From: Salipaludibacillus daqingensis
GTDB taxonomy: Bacteria; Bacillota; Bacilli; Bacillales; Salisediminibacteriaceae
Length of the DNA: 64,000 bases
Direction: 5' to 3'
Assembly: GCF_029891575.1 (NCBI RefSeq)
Contig: NZ_JARZHF010000001.1
Span: forward strand, 1 to 64,000
Part shown: positions 48,919 to 57,318 of the stretch, one piece after another
Layout: the number at the start of each line of letters is the position of its first letter
Numbering within the stretch: the first letter of the stretch is position 1
Notes under the pieces: model-generated
What the model was told of the DNA's origin: nothing
Database searches by the model: none
Seen by the model: the letters and a program-made list of their open reading frames with translations, nothing else
Made by a program: the position numbers and the translations under genes

Positions 48919-49701
48919 CTACTCTCGCTGAAATGCTCGTTTTGCACTGCGAACGGATAAAGAAACCGTCACAATACATACGGCAGTAATCACTGCAATT
49001 CCTGACAAGATCGGTCCCATCACCCAGCCATCAATCAATACAGCTCGCATGCTTTCAAATAAATATGTCGTTGGATTTATCGTTGCTGCAATCCGTAGCC
49101 AAGACGCTTCAATGAGTTCAAGTGGAACAAATGTTGTACTAAGAAAGATTAGTGGAAAGAAGATTAGTGTACCCGCTTGCGCTGCTTGTGCGTTTTTTGT
49201 TTTCAACGCAAGTGCAACAGAATAGCCCGCAAAAGCAAGCCCCCAACCGATCGCTAAAAGGATGACAACGAGAACGCCACCAAAACCTGCCGCTACATTT
49301 AAACCTAAAAAAAATGCTACTGTCAATATAATAATCGTTTGCATCAACAACTGTAGCATTCCGGCAATCGTTGGACCTAAAACGATTGCTAATCTCGTTA
49401 CTGGCGTTTGCAATAGTCGAGCGAAATAGCCTGATTCCAAGTCTCGAACAAGGGATTGTCCCGCTCCGCCTGCCCCTCCAACAGCTGCAGATACAATAGA
49501 AACTGGCAAAATAAATGCTAAATAATCAGCTCCATCAAACTCAGGTAACTGTGAAATACCACTTAGTCCACCTGTATAGACTAATAAGAAAAATAAACTT
49601 ATAAACAAGTTTGGAATGAACGTAAATGGGTTTCGAATAAGCACAATCAAACTTCGTTTCGTTAAAATCCACGTATGAATTACCAATGACTGCATCCCCA
49701 T
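48919..49701 (-). CDS. ABC-2 type exporter permease (DrrB-like)
   Basis: A 260-residue permease with six membrane helices. LIRNPFTFIPNLFISLFFLLVY at the N-terminus, then a long ABC2 segment including ESGYFARLLQTPVTRLAIVLG (coupling helix) and LSTTFVPLELIEASWLRIAATINPTTYLFESMRA, the typical DrrB C-terminal motif. The start codon overlaps the stop of the ATPase gene (TAATG), so the two form one exporter. Substrate is unknown; homologues export drugs or lipids. Confidence 0.92.
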   Translation of the reverse strand: MGMQSLVIHTWILTKRSLIVLIRNPFTFIPNLFISLFFLLVYTGGLSGISQLPEFDGADYLAFILPVSIVSAAVGGAGGAGQSLVRDLESGYFARLLQTPVTRLAIVLGPTIAGMLQLLMQTIIILTVAFFLGLNVAAGFGGVLVVILLAIGWGLAFAGYSVALALKTKNAQAAQAGTLIFFPLIFLSTTFVPLELIEASWLRIAATINPTTYLFESMRAVLIDGWVMGPILSGIAVITAVCIVTVSLSVRSAKRAFQRE

Positions 49702-50645
49702 TACGCTCCCTCCTCTTTTTCACCCGTTACACGAATAAACACATCATCAAGCGTTGGTGAGGAGATGTCTAATTCATTAATTTGGATACCCGCTCTTGTT
49801 AATTTTTCCATCAGCATCGGTAATCGTTTCGTCGCTTCTTGAATCGTTAATGTGACTCGAGAACCTTGATGCTCAATCCCTCCTGAATTTTTCAACATTC
49901 GTGCTGCTGATCCTGCAATCTGATCGTCAGCAAATTCGAACGTAATCAAGTCTGCCCCGATCGAGTCCTTGAGCTCATCTGCTGTTCCTGATGCAACGAG
50001 TTTGCCACGATTAATAATACTAATATAGTCAGCTAATTCATCGGCTTCTTCTAAATACTGTGTTGTCAAAAATACCGTAACTCCTTCTTCACGGTTTAAT
50101 CGACGAATTTCATTCCATATCGCTTTACGATTCAATGGATCAAGTCCTGTCGTTGGTTCATCCAAAAATAAAATTGTCGGTTCGTGAACAAGGGTAGCAG
50201 CCAAATCCAAACGACGACGCATTCCCCCAGAAAATTTCTTAATTTGTCGATTCGCATCTTTCGTCAGTCCAACCATTTCTAAAAGTTTTGACGTTCTTTC
50301 TTTCGCTTGTTTTCGAGTCATATGAAATAACCTAGCTTGAAGTTCAAGAATTTCTCTTCCAGTCAGATCTTGATCTAAGCCAGTGTCTTGCAACACAACG
50401 CCGATTTCCCATCGAACTTTCTCTGGTTCTTTTTTTACATCAAATCCACTGACCTTTACTAATCCTGACGTTGGTTCACTTAACGTCGTTAAAATCTTGA
50501 TCGCCGTTGTTTTTCCTGCTCCATTCGGCCCGAGAAACGCATAACATTGTCCACGATTTACGTGAAGAGATATCCCATCAACTGCTATGAAATCATCCTT
50601 GAATTTTTTCACGAGATTGCTGATTTCGATAGTTCCTTTTGTCAT
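49701..50645 (-). CDS. ABC exporter ATPase (DrrA-like)
   Basis: A 314-residue ABC ATPase. Walker A FLGPNGAGKTTAIKI (about residue 36), signature KFSGGMRRRLDLAATLVHEP, Walker B TILFLDEPTTGLDPLNRKA and the switch His replaced by Gln in LTTQYLEEADELAD, which is usual for the DrrA subfamily. The DrrA C-terminal domain ends DISSPTLDDVFIRVTGEKE. It drives the permease downstream. GGAGGATGCGCT before the ATG is the ribosome site. Confidence 0.94.
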   Translation of the reverse strand: MTKGTIEISNLVKKFKDDFIAVDGISLHVNRGQCYAFLGPNGAGKTTAIKILTTLSEPTSGLVKVSGFDVKKEPEKVRWEIGVVLQDTGLDQDLTGREILELQARLFHMTRKQAKERTSKLLEMVGLTKDANRQIKKFSGGMRRRLDLAATLVHEPTILFLDEPTTGLDPLNRKAIWNEIRRLNREEGVTVFLTTQYLEEADELADYISIINRGKLVASGTADELKDSIGADLITFEFADDQIAGSAARMLKNSGGIEHQGSRVTLTIQEATKRLPMLMEKLTRAGIQINELDISSPTLDDVFIRVTGEKEEGA

Positions 50646-50801
50646 AGCGCATCCTCCTTTATTATCCTCTTACGTAGAAGATTTCTATCCCATTCCCTTT
50701 TTCCATATAGCGAACACCTTTCAAAATATTATTCACACTGGTGTGAAAATCTTCACCACCTTCAAATCCTCACTCTTCATCGCTATTTAATGTTTAAATG
50801 C

Positions 50802-50831
50802 AAAAAAAACCTCCCGCATAACGAGAGGTTT
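50802..50831 (-). terminator. Intrinsic terminator after doxX
   Basis: On the minus strand AAACCTC..GAGGTTT with a 10-base loop, followed by a T8 run. About 20 bases past the DoxX stop. Confidence 0.85.
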
Positions 50832-50848
50832 AGCTTGATTATTTCATT

Positions 50849-51361
50849 TTATGCTACGCGCTTATCTGTGTTCGGTGTAAACTTATCTTTAAAGATGACA
50901 GTACGAATATATGGAATCACCCATCGGTCACCACCGAATTTTCCAGCATTGTAACCTGCTGCAAGAATAAAGATCGTTAACAATACCATCCAAGGGTTTG
51001 AAGAAACCGTTCCTGCAAACATAAATGCAAAGTTCATTGTAATACCGAAGAAGGCAGCTGCTGTTGTTAATACACCTAAGATTAACCCTAGTCCAACAAG
51101 CACTTCTCCCCAGGCAACCATAAAGCTAAAGAGATTTGCATTTGGTAAAGCGAAATTTTCTAGAAACGCATGATAGGTTGGATATTGTTCTATCACTGCT
51201 TCGTTGTTGATCGCTCCATTTAAATAACCGCTTGCATCAAATGGCTCTGCTCCAAACGCTTTATCCCAACCTGCTGTTAACCATTGATATCCAAGATATA
51301 CCCGTAAAAACGTTAATACTCCCGCTGCAATTTTGTTGTTTCGTAAGAAATCCATAAACAT
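50849..51361 (-). CDS. DoxX family membrane protein
   Basis: A 170-residue four-helix membrane protein: LTFLRVYLGYQWLTAGWDKA, NANLFSFMVAWGEVLVGLGL, TAAAFFGITMNFAFMFAGTV and WMVLLTIFILAAGYN. The family includes thiosulfate:quinone oxidoreductase subunits and the CatD/MhqP type quinone-stress proteins of Bacillus. AGGAGG is 8 bases upstream of the ATG. Repeats upstream (51394-51573) suggest a dedicated regulator or redox control. Confidence 0.9.
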   Translation of the reverse strand: MFMDFLRNNKIAAGVLTFLRVYLGYQWLTAGWDKAFGAEPFDASGYLNGAINNEAVIEQYPTYHAFLENFALPNANLFSFMVAWGEVLVGLGLILGVLTTAAAFFGITMNFAFMFAGTVSSNPWMVLLTIFILAAGYNAGKFGGDRWVIPYIRTVIFKDKFTPNTDKRVA

Positions 51362-51393
51362 GATTCATTCCTCCTAATTTTTCTTGTTTTTGA

Positions 51394-51573
51394 AGGTAGT
51401 TGGTAATCACCATTTTATAAATGAATGATAAGTTCTTTTCTGTCTCAGTGATTGTGGGTGATCACTAACTATCTTTCTATAGTCTTAGTATATAATGGAT
51501 AATCCCAACGCGACCGTCCTACTTGTGAACAGTTCGTTGCAAAACGATGACCTATTTGTGAACTATTTGAAAA
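51394..51573. promoter_or_regulatory. Inverted and direct repeats upstream of doxX
   Basis: AGGTAGTTGGTAATCACC (51394-51411) and its inverted partner GGTGATCACTAACTATCTTT (51457-51476) flank the expected leader. Farther out, CCTACTTGTGAAC (51518-51530) and CCTATTTGTGAAC (51551-51563) are direct repeats; the second lies in TTGTGAACTATTTGAAAA, 15 of 18 like a Rex box. A TATACT -10 candidate lies between the sets. The 330-base gap holds no gene. Confidence 0.45.
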
Positions 51574-51695
51574 GTTCTATTATCTAACTTCATTTTTACG
51601 TTTTTGCACCTGTTATCAAAAGATTGATAATGGAACCTTTTCTTAAAACGACAAAAACACAATTCTCTTATAGAATTGTGTTTTTCTTTAAAGAA

Positions 51696-51872
51696 TCATT
51701 TATTCTTTTTTTGATCCGTTATTCCTACTTTCCCTCGAATAATCGTGTCTTTCTTAACAGAAAGACCAGATTTCGTTTTGTCTTCTTCGCTTCGAACTAC
51801 CGTCGAGTGATCTTGATTTTCTAAATCTTTTAATAGTCTTTTAAAATCTGAAAATAAATCTTTCTTTTTCAT
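51696..51872 (-). CDS. Small basic protein at the end of the gas vesicle operon
   Basis: A 58-residue, highly charged protein (MKKKDLFSDFKRLLKDLENQ, then SEEDKTKSGLSVKKDTIIRG and a Lys-rich end). AGGTGATT lies just before the ATG at 51872. It follows gvpJ by 45 bases in the same direction, so it is probably the last gene of the gas vesicle unit. No family recognised; a linker or adaptor role is only a guess. Confidence 0.65.
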   Translation of the reverse strand: MKKKDLFSDFKRLLKDLENQDHSTVVRSEEDKTKSGLSVKKDTIIRGKVGITDQKKNK

Positions 51873-51917
51873 CCAAATCACCTATCTTTCTCGCAGGTTT
51901 ATCGGTGCGATGGATCA

Positions 51918-52244
51918 TCATTTTTTCGATTCAACCGGTTCTTCTAGACGCTTTTCCAGTTGTTTGATTCGATCTTGTAGTTGTTCATTCTCTTCTTGTA
52001 TTTCATTAACTTTCAATCCCTTTGAAGAATAGTGTGGATCCGTTTCCCACCAATCCATACCAATTTCTTTTGCTTTATCAACAGAAGCAACCATTAACCG
52101 TATTTTAATTGTTAATAATTCTACATCAGCAATATTTACTTGAATATCACCGGCAATGACGACTCCCTTATCAAGAACCGTTTCCAACACATCAACAAGA
52201 CTGTTTGATGCTGTTGACTGTTTGATCGAGTTGTTATTATCCAT
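51918..52244 (-). CDS. gvpJ: Gas vesicle protein GvpJ
   Basis: A 108-residue GvpA-like protein. The GvpA-fold core SLVDVLETVLDKGVVIAGDI, QVNIADVELLTIKIRLMVAS, VDKAKEIGMDWWE is clear. A C-terminal coiled coil IQEENEQLQDRIKQLEKRLE is added, strongly like segments in two acidic proteins at the operon start. GvpJ is essential for early vesicle assembly and probably nucleates or tips the shell. AGGAGG is 7 bases before the ATG at 52244. Confidence 0.9.
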   Translation of the reverse strand: MDNNNSIKQSTASNSLVDVLETVLDKGVVIAGDIQVNIADVELLTIKIRLMVASVDKAKEIGMDWWETDPHYSSKGLKVNEIQEENEQLQDRIKQLEKRLEEPVESKK

Positions 52245-52304
52245 GGTATTCCTCCTTATTCTACTTGCCACTTAATTATCGTTTATAAATGTATAACCTC
52301 TGTT

Positions 52305-52631
52305 TTATAGCAAATTCCCTAATGGTCCAAGGTCAATATTTAAATCATCATCATCAAGTCCAAATACTTCTTTAAGTTCTTCCATTTTTTCTTCAAGATT
52401 CATAAGTGCAACACCTAATTCTTCTTCTTGCTCTTCGGAGAGCGTTCCTCCTTCTACTCTTCTCATTGCCTGCCGTTCAACAAGTTGTCGAAGAAGTTCC
52501 ATAACTGTCATGACAAGCTGAGCTAATCCTTCTTGAGCTTTATCAGGGTCAAGGGCAATTTTTCCAGTAGGACCATCCGGCTTTTGTAGCTGATTATCAC
52601 TGTCAACGATTATTTCCTGTTTCGACTCCAT
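52305..52631 (-). CDS. gvpK: Gas vesicle protein GvpK
   Basis: A 108-residue acidic protein with the GvpK core IALDPDKAQEGLAQLVMTVMELLRQLVERQAMRRVEGGTLS-type region and the C-terminal ALMNLEEKMEELKEVFGLDDDDLNIDLG. GvpK is required for vesicle assembly but its exact place is unknown. It starts 5 bases before the preceding gvpS ends region, with AAGGGGAT upstream of the ATG. Confidence 0.92.
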   Translation of the reverse strand: MESKQEIIVDSDNQLQKPDGPTGKIALDPDKAQEGLAQLVMTVMELLRQLVERQAMRRVEGGTLSEEQEEELGVALMNLEEKMEELKEVFGLDDDDLNIDLGPLGNLL

Positions 52632-52635
52632 TTCG

Positions 52636-52872
52636 TTAAAATCCCCTTTCTTGTTGATGTATTTTCTGTTCCATTTCAGATACGCTCGGTTTTTGTCTTG
52701 TCTCTATCAAAGTCTCCACTGACGTTAACAAAATGCGCAAATCAAGATAAACAAGATCGATATCAGCAATAGAAATGGTTATATCTCCTCTCAATGCAAC
52801 TCCTTTATCAAGAACTGCATCGAGAATATCGAGAAGAGAGACATCTTTATTATCCAACGTTTCTGTTTGCAT
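52636..52872 (-). CDS. gvpS: Gas vesicle protein GvpS
   Basis: A 78-residue GvpA-like protein (TLDNKDVSLLDILDAVLDKG, ALRGDITISIADIDLVYLDL, RILLTSVETLIE). It resembles B. megaterium GvpS, a minor GvpA homologue. The ATG at 52872 has AGGAG 8 bases upstream; a GTG three codons earlier is less likely. It lies between gvpL and gvpK as in B. megaterium. Confidence 0.9.
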   Translation of the reverse strand: MQTETLDNKDVSLLDILDAVLDKGVALRGDITISIADIDLVYLDLRILLTSVETLIETRQKPSVSEMEQKIHQQERGF

Positions 52873-52895
52873 GTTAGTCACTCCTGGCTACTTTT

Positions 52896-53759
52896 TTAGT
52901 TAGATTCTCCTTCTAGAACAGTCGATGAATGACTTTTAAAATTAGCAAAGTGATAAGCTGGCCATGGTCCTGTCGTTTCAAAGAATAAACCTTCTTTTTC
53001 AGAATCTGAATGTTGTTGATAGTCTTCTATCACTTTTTTAAATTTATCTACTTCATCGCCTGTTTCGACCAAATACACACAGTTCCAAGACATTTCATCT
53101 TGACGCCCTGTGACTTTTTGCTCCCAGTTCTTCTTGACTTCCGCATTCTGACTCAACTTAACAAGTTTGTCATGAATTCCTTTGCACTTTTTCTCAACTT
53201 CCATTTGTATCTGGTCCTCAATAAACTTATCGAGTTTCTTACGAGCAAAAAACTGCTTCCCTTTTGATAATTGAGAAATCTCTTGTTTCTTTTCAGCTAT
53301 TTCATTATTATCTTCCAATACTTTCTCAGAAAATATTTCACGATCTGCAAAGATTTTAAGGTTCCATTCTTCTTTACCATCTACGTCAGTTAATATCTGT
53401 TTCATTTGATCATTGTACTCATTCATCATGTTAGTTAATCGTTCATCGTTCTCAAAAATCGTTCCAAACTTTAAAGGTAAAATAGTAAATTTATCATGAA
53501 GGCTATTCATTAATTCGTGATGATGATAGGCCCGCTGTTGTAACCATTTCATATCTTCTACATTTTTCTTGAAATTTTCTTCAGCAAAATCTTCAGATTG
53601 TACCTTGCATATCACAGCAGTCAGGCCCTCTGAAGTGAAAAATTCTACATTATTTTTTGGATCAATTCCTGTTATCTTCTCGAGATTGTCAGTTGATGCT
53701 TGTTTTTCTGTAATAAAAGCATAAACATAAATTAGTTGGTCGTTATCTAGTTCGATCAA
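52896..53759 (-). CDS. gvpL: Gas vesicle protein GvpL (GvpF/L family)
   Basis: A 287-residue GvpF/L-family protein. It begins LIYVYAFITEKQ, has LPLKFGTIFENDERL (about residue 110), a charged coiled-coil middle, and ends with the family hallmark TTGPWPAYHFANF. GvpF/L proteins bind GvpA and are thought to start shell assembly. TTG at 53759 has GAGGAG 10 bases before it; the GTG at 53777 overlaps that site. Confidence 0.91.
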   Translation of the reverse strand: MIELDNDQLIYVYAFITEKQASTDNLEKITGIDPKNNVEFFTSEGLTAVICKVQSEDFAEENFKKNVEDMKWLQQRAYHHHELMNSLHDKFTILPLKFGTIFENDERLTNMMNEYNDQMKQILTDVDGKEEWNLKIFADREIFSEKVLEDNNEIAEKKQEISQLSKGKQFFARKKLDKFIEDQIQMEVEKKCKGIHDKLVKLSQNAEVKKNWEQKVTGRQDEMSWNCVYLVETGDEVDKFKKVIEDYQQHSDSEKEGLFFETTGPWPAYHFANFKSHSSTVLEGESN

Positions 53760-53803
53760 TTCACCTTCACTCCTCACGCTACAAAATATGTTTTAATAGA
53801 TAG

Positions 53804-54064
53804 TCACTCATGATTATCTTCCAAGGCTTCTCTAAGCTCATTTTGCTCTATTTGTTTCGCAACTCGGTATCTAATCATCAATTCTTGTTGTTGTTGATCA
53901 TAGACCTTCTCAGATATCTCATCCATCTCTAACATCATCTCCAAATGAACGAGCTTTTGTTGAATATGGTCCACATCATACATCTCTTTATCTACTTCTT
54001 CTTTTACTTTTTCACCGACAAAAATGATTGTATCGATTGGCCATGTAAACAATTTCTGTATCAT
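53804..54064 (-). CDS. gvpG: Gas vesicle protein GvpG
   Basis: An 86-residue helical protein: MIQKLFTWPIDTIIFVGEKVKE followed by a coiled coil (IQQKLVHLEMMLEMDEISEKVYDQQQQEL). It matches the GvpG family, an essential assembly factor. Its ATG overlaps the gvpF stop (ATGA), so the two are translationally coupled. Confidence 0.92.
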   Translation of the reverse strand: MIQKLFTWPIDTIIFVGEKVKEEVDKEMYDVDHIQQKLVHLEMMLEMDEISEKVYDQQQQELMIRYRVAKQIEQNELREALEDNHE

Positions 54065-54822
54065 GAAGCGTCCTCAGCTTTTATTTTTATATCAATAAAA
54101 TTATAAGCTGGCCATGGACCTGTATATTTGAAATTCGTTTTATCTTTCCATTTTTCGTGAAATTCATTTACTTTCTCATCAAACATTTCTTCTTGTGAAA
54201 CATCCACAAGGAACGAAGCATTGAGAAGCATTCTTTCCCCGATAACCTCATTACTTTTAGCCGCATCAGCAATTTTAGATAACGGTTGAAAAACTTCTTT
54301 TTCAAACTCATAGTGAATGGATTGAACAAATTTTTGAGCTGCTTCTCCTACTCGGATTTTATCGTAATGTGTCACTTTGTTTTTATTTCCTTTAAAAGAT
54401 TGTTTCATTTCTGCCAAATCTTTTTGATTACTAGCTTGTTCCGTCATCCAATCCTTGTCACCGACTATTTTTAAACCAACTTCAATTTTGTTTTCTATTC
54501 TTGGAAAAATCTCTTCAAATTTTTTATATAATCGTTTTAAAAATACTTCTACATCTTTTTTTGACTCTAAAACATTTCCAAAACTCATCGGGATTACTGT
54601 CGTTTTTTTCATCAGATCTGCCACTGTGTCTTGATGTGCTTTAAGGTTCTCACGGTTCGGCTCATAAATGTCAATTGGCGCTTCCGCAACTACCATCGCC
54701 TGATCTTGATAGGAAACGAGAGTAACATTTCTTTTCTCGCCTGCTAACATAACAGTATCTAGCTTGCATTCAGCGTTAGCTTTTATGACACCAAATAAAT
54801 ACATTCCTAAATGATTACTCAT
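54061..54822 (-). CDS. gvpF: Gas vesicle protein GvpF
   Basis: A 253-residue GvpF/L-family protein: MYLFGVIKANAECKLDTVML, VIPMSFGNVLESKKDVEVFL, a helical middle, and the ending YTGPWPAYNFIDIKI. Likely contacts GvpA and the other GvpF/L protein during nucleation. AAAGGAG precedes the ATG; the gene overlaps gvpG at its end. Confidence 0.93.
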   Translation of the reverse strand: MSNHLGMYLFGVIKANAECKLDTVMLAGEKRNVTLVSYQDQAMVVAEAPIDIYEPNRENLKAHQDTVADLMKKTTVIPMSFGNVLESKKDVEVFLKRLYKKFEEIFPRIENKIEVGLKIVGDKDWMTEQASNQKDLAEMKQSFKGNKNKVTHYDKIRVGEAAQKFVQSIHYEFEKEVFQPLSKIADAAKSNEVIGERMLLNASFLVDVSQEEMFDEKVNEFHEKWKDKTNFKYTGPWPAYNFIDIKIKAEDAS

Positions 54823-54867
54823 CCTTCTACTCTCCTTTTTACAACTTCGAAAATAAAATCATTATCT

Positions 54868-55980
54868 TTAAGCCAATTCTTTTTCTAACCAGTTTTCTGT
54901 TTCCTCCATTGATTTTACATCCAAACATTTCATAACATGAGAAGACAAAACATCTTTACATACCCTTATAAACTGAGGATCTTTTTGTGATATGTCTATT
55001 TCAGAGTTTTTACAAATCTTTGCAATCATTAATGAGGCTCGTAAACTAGGACCATGTTTATCTTCGTTTTCACATGCTTTTCTAATTTTACTTACATTTT
55101 TTAATATGAGATCGGCTTCTTTCGCTAGAATATTTCCTCGTTCTCGCAAGATGGATCTCTCTGTTTCACGATCTTGTTGCATCTCAATCGTAATCATTCG
55201 GTCCAAAAGTGCATCTTGCGTTTCGAAAACTCCAGCATATTCTTCAGGATTAGAGGTAAAGATAACTCTGAAGTCTTTATGGACCGGAATATAAGATTGT
55301 TTTTGTTTTGTTCCATATAAGGGGAGTACACCTTCTTCTAATACTGATAAAAACAAGTTATTAGTTTCTGGAGAAGATCGTGAGAACTCATCATAAATTA
55401 AGGTGTATCCCTTTTCCACCGCTTCCACAAGGCGACCTGGACTCCATTTTTCTTTTACTTCTTCTTGCTTTTTATATACTTGACGGACAAAATTATCAAT
55501 CAGCTTATCGCTCGTATAGCCTGAGATTCCTCCCAGTAAATCCACATTATCTAATTCATGATTCCCATGCAATAACATTACTGGGCGGTCAAATTGAGCA
55601 GCAAGATGTCGTGCCATTGATGTTTTTCCTACTCCAGTAGGACCTGTCAAATGCAATGGGTAACCTGCTTTTAGATAAGGTGTCATTCTCGTAACTAATT
55701 GTTTTACTTTATCTGTTTCAACAAAATTTGGACTACTCAGCTCCGTTTTCTCCTTTTTTCCTTTTACAGGGGAGGAGTCTTTCTGGCCCTTTGTCTTATT
55801 TGCTGAAACATCTTCGTTCGATCTATTTTTTAATCTTTCCGCACGAGAACTAAGTGTTTTTTTTGGGCGGCTACTCGGTGCTTTCTTCCGAGAGGTTCGA
55901 GCTGGTTTGTTCGCTGATACCGAAGAAGTTTGACTTCGAGAGTTTGTTCTCTTTGAAGTTTTTCTTTCTGTGTTTGCCAA
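54868..55980 (-). CDS. gvpN: Gas vesicle ATPase GvpN with basic N-terminal extension
   Basis: A 370-residue AAA+ (MoxR-like) ATPase. Walker A LTGPTGVGKTSMARHLA (about residue 110), Walker B GYTLIYDEFSRS (about 192), sensor 1 VIFTSNPEEYAGV (about 237) and the arginine finger region DRMITIEM. GvpN assists vesicle growth. The first 75 or so residues are a basic Ser/Thr/Lys/Arg-rich extension (TSKRTNSRSQTSSVSANKPA) not usual in GvpN. Start is TTG with GGAGG 8 bases before it; the gvpO stop TAA lies inside this ribosome site. Confidence 0.93.
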   Translation of the reverse strand: MANTERKTSKRTNSRSQTSSVSANKPARTSRKKAPSSRPKKTLSSRAERLKNRSNEDVSANKTKGQKDSSPVKGKKEKTELSSPNFVETDKVKQLVTRMTPYLKAGYPLHLTGPTGVGKTSMARHLAAQFDRPVMLLHGNHELDNVDLLGGISGYTSDKLIDNFVRQVYKKQEEVKEKWSPGRLVEAVEKGYTLIYDEFSRSSPETNNLFLSVLEEGVLPLYGTKQKQSYIPVHKDFRVIFTSNPEEYAGVFETQDALLDRMITIEMQQDRETERSILRERGNILAKEADLILKNVSKIRKACENEDKHGPSLRASLMIAKICKNSEIDISQKDPQFIRVCKDVLSSHVMKCLDVKSMEETENWLEKELA

Positions 55981-55985
55981 CTCCT

Positions 55986-56264
55986 TTACCTCCCTTCTTC
56001 ATCTTCCCGTTTCACAGATGTACGTTGTCTTAAGGCCATTCTTTCAAAAGAAGTAACGTCCAGATCATCATCTAACTTGGCAATATATTCACCAATCAAC
56101 TGATCTCGACCGTATCTTTTCATGTATTCTTTTTCTTCAATTACTTCTAGTCCAACTTCCCAATATTCATCTTTCTCTGAAACAGACGTGATCCGATGTA
56201 CCGGTCTCACATGTTTTTCAAAAAAAGAACTGACTGAATCCATAATTTTTTCTAATTTCATCAT
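55986..56264 (-). CDS. Gas vesicle protein GvpO/GvpR
   Basis: A 92-residue protein: KLEKIMDSVSSFFEKHVRPV, RITSVSEKDEYWEVGLEVIE, EKEYMKRYGRDQLIGEYIAK and LDDDLDVTSFERMALRQRTS. This is the Gas_vesicle GvpO domain; the B. megaterium gene in this place, between gvpA/B and gvpN, is called gvpR. The ATG pair at 56264 has GGCGGGA upstream. The start cannot be further up because those residues have no ribosome site and poor homology. Function: assembly or regulation. Confidence 0.88.
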   Translation of the reverse strand: MMKLEKIMDSVSSFFEKHVRPVHRITSVSEKDEYWEVGLEVIEEKEYMKRYGRDQLIGEYIAKLDDDLDVTSFERMALRQRTSVKREDEEGR

Positions 56265-56338
56265 TAATTCCCGCCTTTTTATAGAAATACAAGCAGGCAT
56301 ATGTGTGTGACATATGCCGCTTGACACCTGTTTATTTA

Positions 56339-56605
56339 CTAGGCAAAGTTAAGCTGTTCTTGACCTCTTTCGTCTGATGTTTCTAAATCAACTTCACCTT
56401 GGACTTCATCTCTTAATAATCCAACCGCTTCAGCATAACGTAACCATGTATCGACACTTGCGATAACTACACGGGCTTCTATGGTAATTAATTCTATACC
56501 GACTAATGACACTCGTGCATATAAATCGATTACGACACCTTTATCTAATATTCGATCTACTACCTCTGCCAAACTTGATGAATCTGTACTTTTTTGAATA
56601 GCCAT
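56339..56605 (-). CDS. gvpA: Gas vesicle structural protein GvpA
   Basis: The major shell subunit, 88 residues. Core: [54 protein letters not shown], which is practically invariant across GvpA proteins. The tail ([18 protein letters not shown]) is acidic. Stacked ribs of this protein make the gas-permeable cylinder. AAAGGAGCG precedes the ATG. It is the only true GvpA gene in the cluster; the gvpA/gvpB duplication of B. megaterium is not seen. Confidence 0.96.
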   Translation of the reverse strand: MAIQKSTDSSSLAEVVDRILDKGVVIDLYARVSLVGIELITIEARVVIASVDTWLRYAEAVGLLRDEVQGEVDLETSDERGQEQLNFA

Positions 56606-56620
56606 TCTTACATCGCTCCT

Positions 56621-57175
56621 TTACGGTTTTTTAATTTTATTAACGCCTTTGATATTACTAGCACCTTTGATGTCAGAATAACCTTTAAGGTCGCTGGCCT
56701 TCTTGATGCCATCATCAGAAGAACTTTTGTCTGAATTCGTTAGCTCATTATCTTTTACTTCTTCTTTCGCGTTTTCCGCTTGATCTTTCAGTGTTCCTTT
56801 TATTTCATGAGCACGGTCTTTTGCTTCTTCCGCTTTTTCCTTCAACTGGTCTCCAGCGCCTTCTAAGTTTTCCTTAATATCTTCTTTTGCCTCGCGAACT
56901 TTCTCAAACGTGTTATAAAATTTCTTACCAATGGCACTTGCTGCTACTGCATTTTTTGTTTTAGGCATGTCGTCTACGACATCTTCTGCTTCATCTTTTG
57001 CTTCGTCTTTCACTTCTTCTTTGACTGCTTTAAAAGATTTTTTAACCTTTTGGCGAATGTCTTTATTCACCATTAGTGCAGCACTTCCCGCAAGTCCAGC
57101 ACCACCAGCTATGAGTGCTTTTCTCGCAGTATCACCATCTACTAATTGATTATCATCTTTTTTATCATCTGACAT
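56621..57175 (-). CDS. Gas vesicle accessory protein, GvpQ/GvpT-like helical
   Basis: A 184-residue, highly charged helical protein. It opens with a YtxH-like segment ARKALIAGGAGLAGSAALMV, then repeated KE/KD-rich helices (KAVKEEVKDEAKDEAEDVVD and DQLKEKAEEAKDRAHEIKGT). The end is repetitive: KKASDLKGYSDIKGASNIKG, then VNKIKKP. B. megaterium clusters have such accessory proteins (gvpP, gvpQ, gvpT) whose role in vesicle size or clustering is not settled. I cannot decide which letter applies. It sits directly before gvpA. Confidence 0.75.
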   Translation of the reverse strand: MSDDKKDDNQLVDGDTARKALIAGGAGLAGSAALMVNKDIRQKVKKSFKAVKEEVKDEAKDEAEDVVDDMPKTKNAVAASAIGKKFYNTFEKVREAKEDIKENLEGAGDQLKEKAEEAKDRAHEIKGTLKDQAENAKEEVKDNELTNSDKSSSDDGIKKASDLKGYSDIKGASNIKGVNKIKKP

Positions 57176-57318
57176 TTTTCATGACACCACCTCTCTTTAT
57201 ATAAATTTCATCAATATTAAACGATAGATGGTATCTTTGGTTGGCGTCTTCCCAATAGATAAGAGAGGTTAAACTGTTTTTTTGAAAATGATTATATTGA
57301 ACTAGATGTCTAGTTATC

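Noticed and set aside
55380-55640. 86-residue plus-strand open frame
   Set aside because: Antisense to the gvpN ATPase core; codon shadow of a conserved gene.
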